A stretch of DNA of 64,000 nucleotides from Acetobacter estunensis (GTDB taxonomy: Bacteria > Pseudomonadota > Alphaproteobacteria > Acetobacterales > Acetobacteraceae): positions 62,001 to 126,000 of the forward strand of contig NZ_JAHRDV010000008.1 in NCBI RefSeq assembly GCF_019083805.1, read 5' to 3'. The notes below the pieces were generated by a model, which saw only the letters and a program-made list of their open reading frames with translations, was not told where the DNA came from and did not search any database. Positions within the stretch are counted from its first letter, which is position 1. Every line of letters begins with the position of its first letter. The position numbers and the translations under genes were made by a program. This document shows, piece after piece, positions 63,137 to 64,000 of this stretch.

Positions 63137-64000
63137 GTGAACACATCTCCCTCCGAACAGATCATCCGACGCAACCGCTTCGATGCAATGAAAAAACTGT
63201 TCGGACGCGCCCGTCGTCTGGCCGATTCCGGCACGCAAGGCTTTGTGCTCGTCATTCTCGTGGTCTGCGGTCTGCAACTTCTGCTTTCGGCTCTCTTCGC
63301 GCTGCCATGGGGAGGCCTCGTATCCGCCAACTGCCGCTGGGACTGCTCGTGGTACGAGCAGATCATGCGCACCGGATATTCCCCGATACCTCACCTCGAC
63401 CCTGAGCATTTCGGGCAAGCCGACTGGGCCTTTTTCCCTCTCTATCCCCTGCTTGCGCGTGGACTGGCCTTTTTCCTGCCCTTCAATTCCCTGACCACAT
63501 GCTTTCTGCTCAATCTAACACTGTGGCCGTTGCTCATTTTCCTGTGTTATCGCGAACTGGAATTACGCGGCATCACGGTAGACCGCCTGACCTTTGCGCT
63601 GTTCTTTGCGCTGTTTCCCCTGAATATCTGGTACACCACGCAATATTCCGAAGCGGTCTACGGGATCGCCCTCATGGCTGCCATCATAGCCCTGCGCGAA
63701 AACCGTGTCCCACTCGCCGCTGTCTGCGTTTTCTTGCTCTCTTTATCGCGTCCAACCGGCTTCATCCTTACACTCTGCCTCGCCGGCTGGTGGATGATCG
63801 CCGCGCAAGACCCTACAACGTCCCCCCGTAAGCGCCTCTTCGATGGTCTTCTGCTCATCGCCGCCGGGGGGGCGGCCCTGAGCCTGTTCACGCTGTATCT
63901 CTACGGGCTGACGGGAGACGGTTTCGCTTTTGCGCATGTCGAAATCACTTGGAAAAGACAACTGCGCTTCTTTCCCCTTGTCATTTTGTATGGCCTCCTG
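63137..64000 (+). CDS. PIG-V-like mannosyltransferase, 3' end outside the window
   Basis: The frame is open to the window end (288 codons). It encodes a multipass membrane protein: a short cytoplasmic start, helix FVLVILVVCGLQLLLSALFAL, then NCRWDCSWYEQIMRTGY and WAFFPLYPLLARGLAFFLP, followed by further helices (SLSRPTGFILTLCLAGWW). The RWD-x-x-WY and FFPLYP blocks are those of bacterial PIG-V/GPI-mannosyltransferase II-like GT-C enzymes that use a lipid-linked mannose donor. No ATG opens the frame; GTG at 63137 is the first good start and overlaps a five-codon frame (ATG at 63123) by four bases. ATG at 63188 is possible. Confidence 0.85.
   Translation, partial: MNTSPSEQIIRRNRFDAMKKLFGRARRLADSGTQGFVLVILVVCGLQLLLSALFALPWGGLVSANCRWDCSWYEQIMRTGYSPIPHLDPEHFGQADWAFFPLYPLLARGLAFFLPFNSLTTCFLLNLTLWPLLIFLCYRELELRGITVDRLTFALFFALFPLNIWYTTQYSEAVYGIALMAAIIALRENRVPLAAVCVFLLSLSRPTGFILTLCLAGWWMIAAQDPTTSPRKRLFDGLLLIAAGGAALSLFTLYLYGLTGDGFAFAHVEITWKRQLRFFPLVILYGLL

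Noticed and set aside
1..64000. CRISPR array, rRNA genes, prophage genes, toxin-antitoxin or restriction systems
   Set aside because: No regularly spaced repeats, ribosomal RNA sequence, phage structural genes or defence-gene motifs were seen anywhere in the window.

Overview
The window looks like chromosomal DNA of an acetic acid bacterium (Acetobacteraceae, Alphaproteobacteria; a Gluconobacter/Asaia/Kozakia-like genome is my best guess). The pointers are three-subunit proton-translocating transhydrogenase genes next to a zinc alcohol dehydrogenase and an aldehyde dehydrogenase, a sucA-sucB-lpd cluster with a lipoyl domain on the E3, and an acetan/xanthan-style exopolysaccharide (EPS) locus. 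Genus and species cannot be fixed from the sequence alone.

Region by region. 0-3.3 kb: DUF934 gene (sulfite-reductase neighbour), a TonB-dependent receptor behind a perfect palindrome, and a small DksA/TraR zinc-finger protein. 3.8-9.4 kb: pntAA-pntAB-pntB, alcohol dehydrogenase and aldehyde dehydrogenase, separated by clear hairpins. 9.5-18.3 kb (minus): MscS channel, 2-oxoglutarate dehydrogenase genes (transcribed sucA, sucB, lpd) and zapE. 18.5-26.5 kb: AhpD-like protein, an orphan double-glycine-leader (microcin-like) protein on the minus strand, a UPF0060 protein, the queE-queC-queD operon, a secreted protein, a twin-arginine-type lipoprotein plus glycosyltransferase, lapA-like/pyrF/trpF, and tRNA-Ser(GGA). 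26.5-28 kb: gene-poor DNA and an IS5/IS427-like element whose transposase frame is broken twice.

28-53.3 kb is the accessory part: an FMN-dependent 2-hydroxy acid oxidase, then an EPS locus. It has a low-GC sugar-nucleotide and glycosyltransferase half (DUF707, RmlC-like epimerase, SAF-domain oxidoreductase, RfbF, SDR epimerase, GT8, GT25) and a higher-GC assembly half: Wzx flippase, three GT4 enzymes, Wzc/GumC-type tyrosine kinase and priming sugar transferase on the minus strand; a divergent SARP-like regulator; a 33-residue membrane peptide, a GT2 and a GH16 glycanase on the minus strand; then a Wzy-like polymerase, a beta-barrel protein and a GumB-type export lipoprotein on the plus strand. 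Together these form a nearly complete Wzx/Wzy-dependent pathway: priming on undecaprenyl phosphate, sequential glycosylation, flipping, polymerisation, export and trimming.

53.8-64 kb returns to core genes: a DUF374-WaaA fusion, lpxK and an LpxL-type acyltransferase (lipid A/Kdo), a small conserved protein, an LppC/LpoA-type lipoprotein divergent from rsmI, an MFS sugar porter, an intergenic repeat, an SMR efflux protein, and the start of a PIG-V-like mannosyltransferase cut by the window end.

The most interesting item is the orphan microcin-like gene (18952-19368, minus). Its leader is very close to the colicin V leader, and no exporter or immunity gene is recognisable near it.
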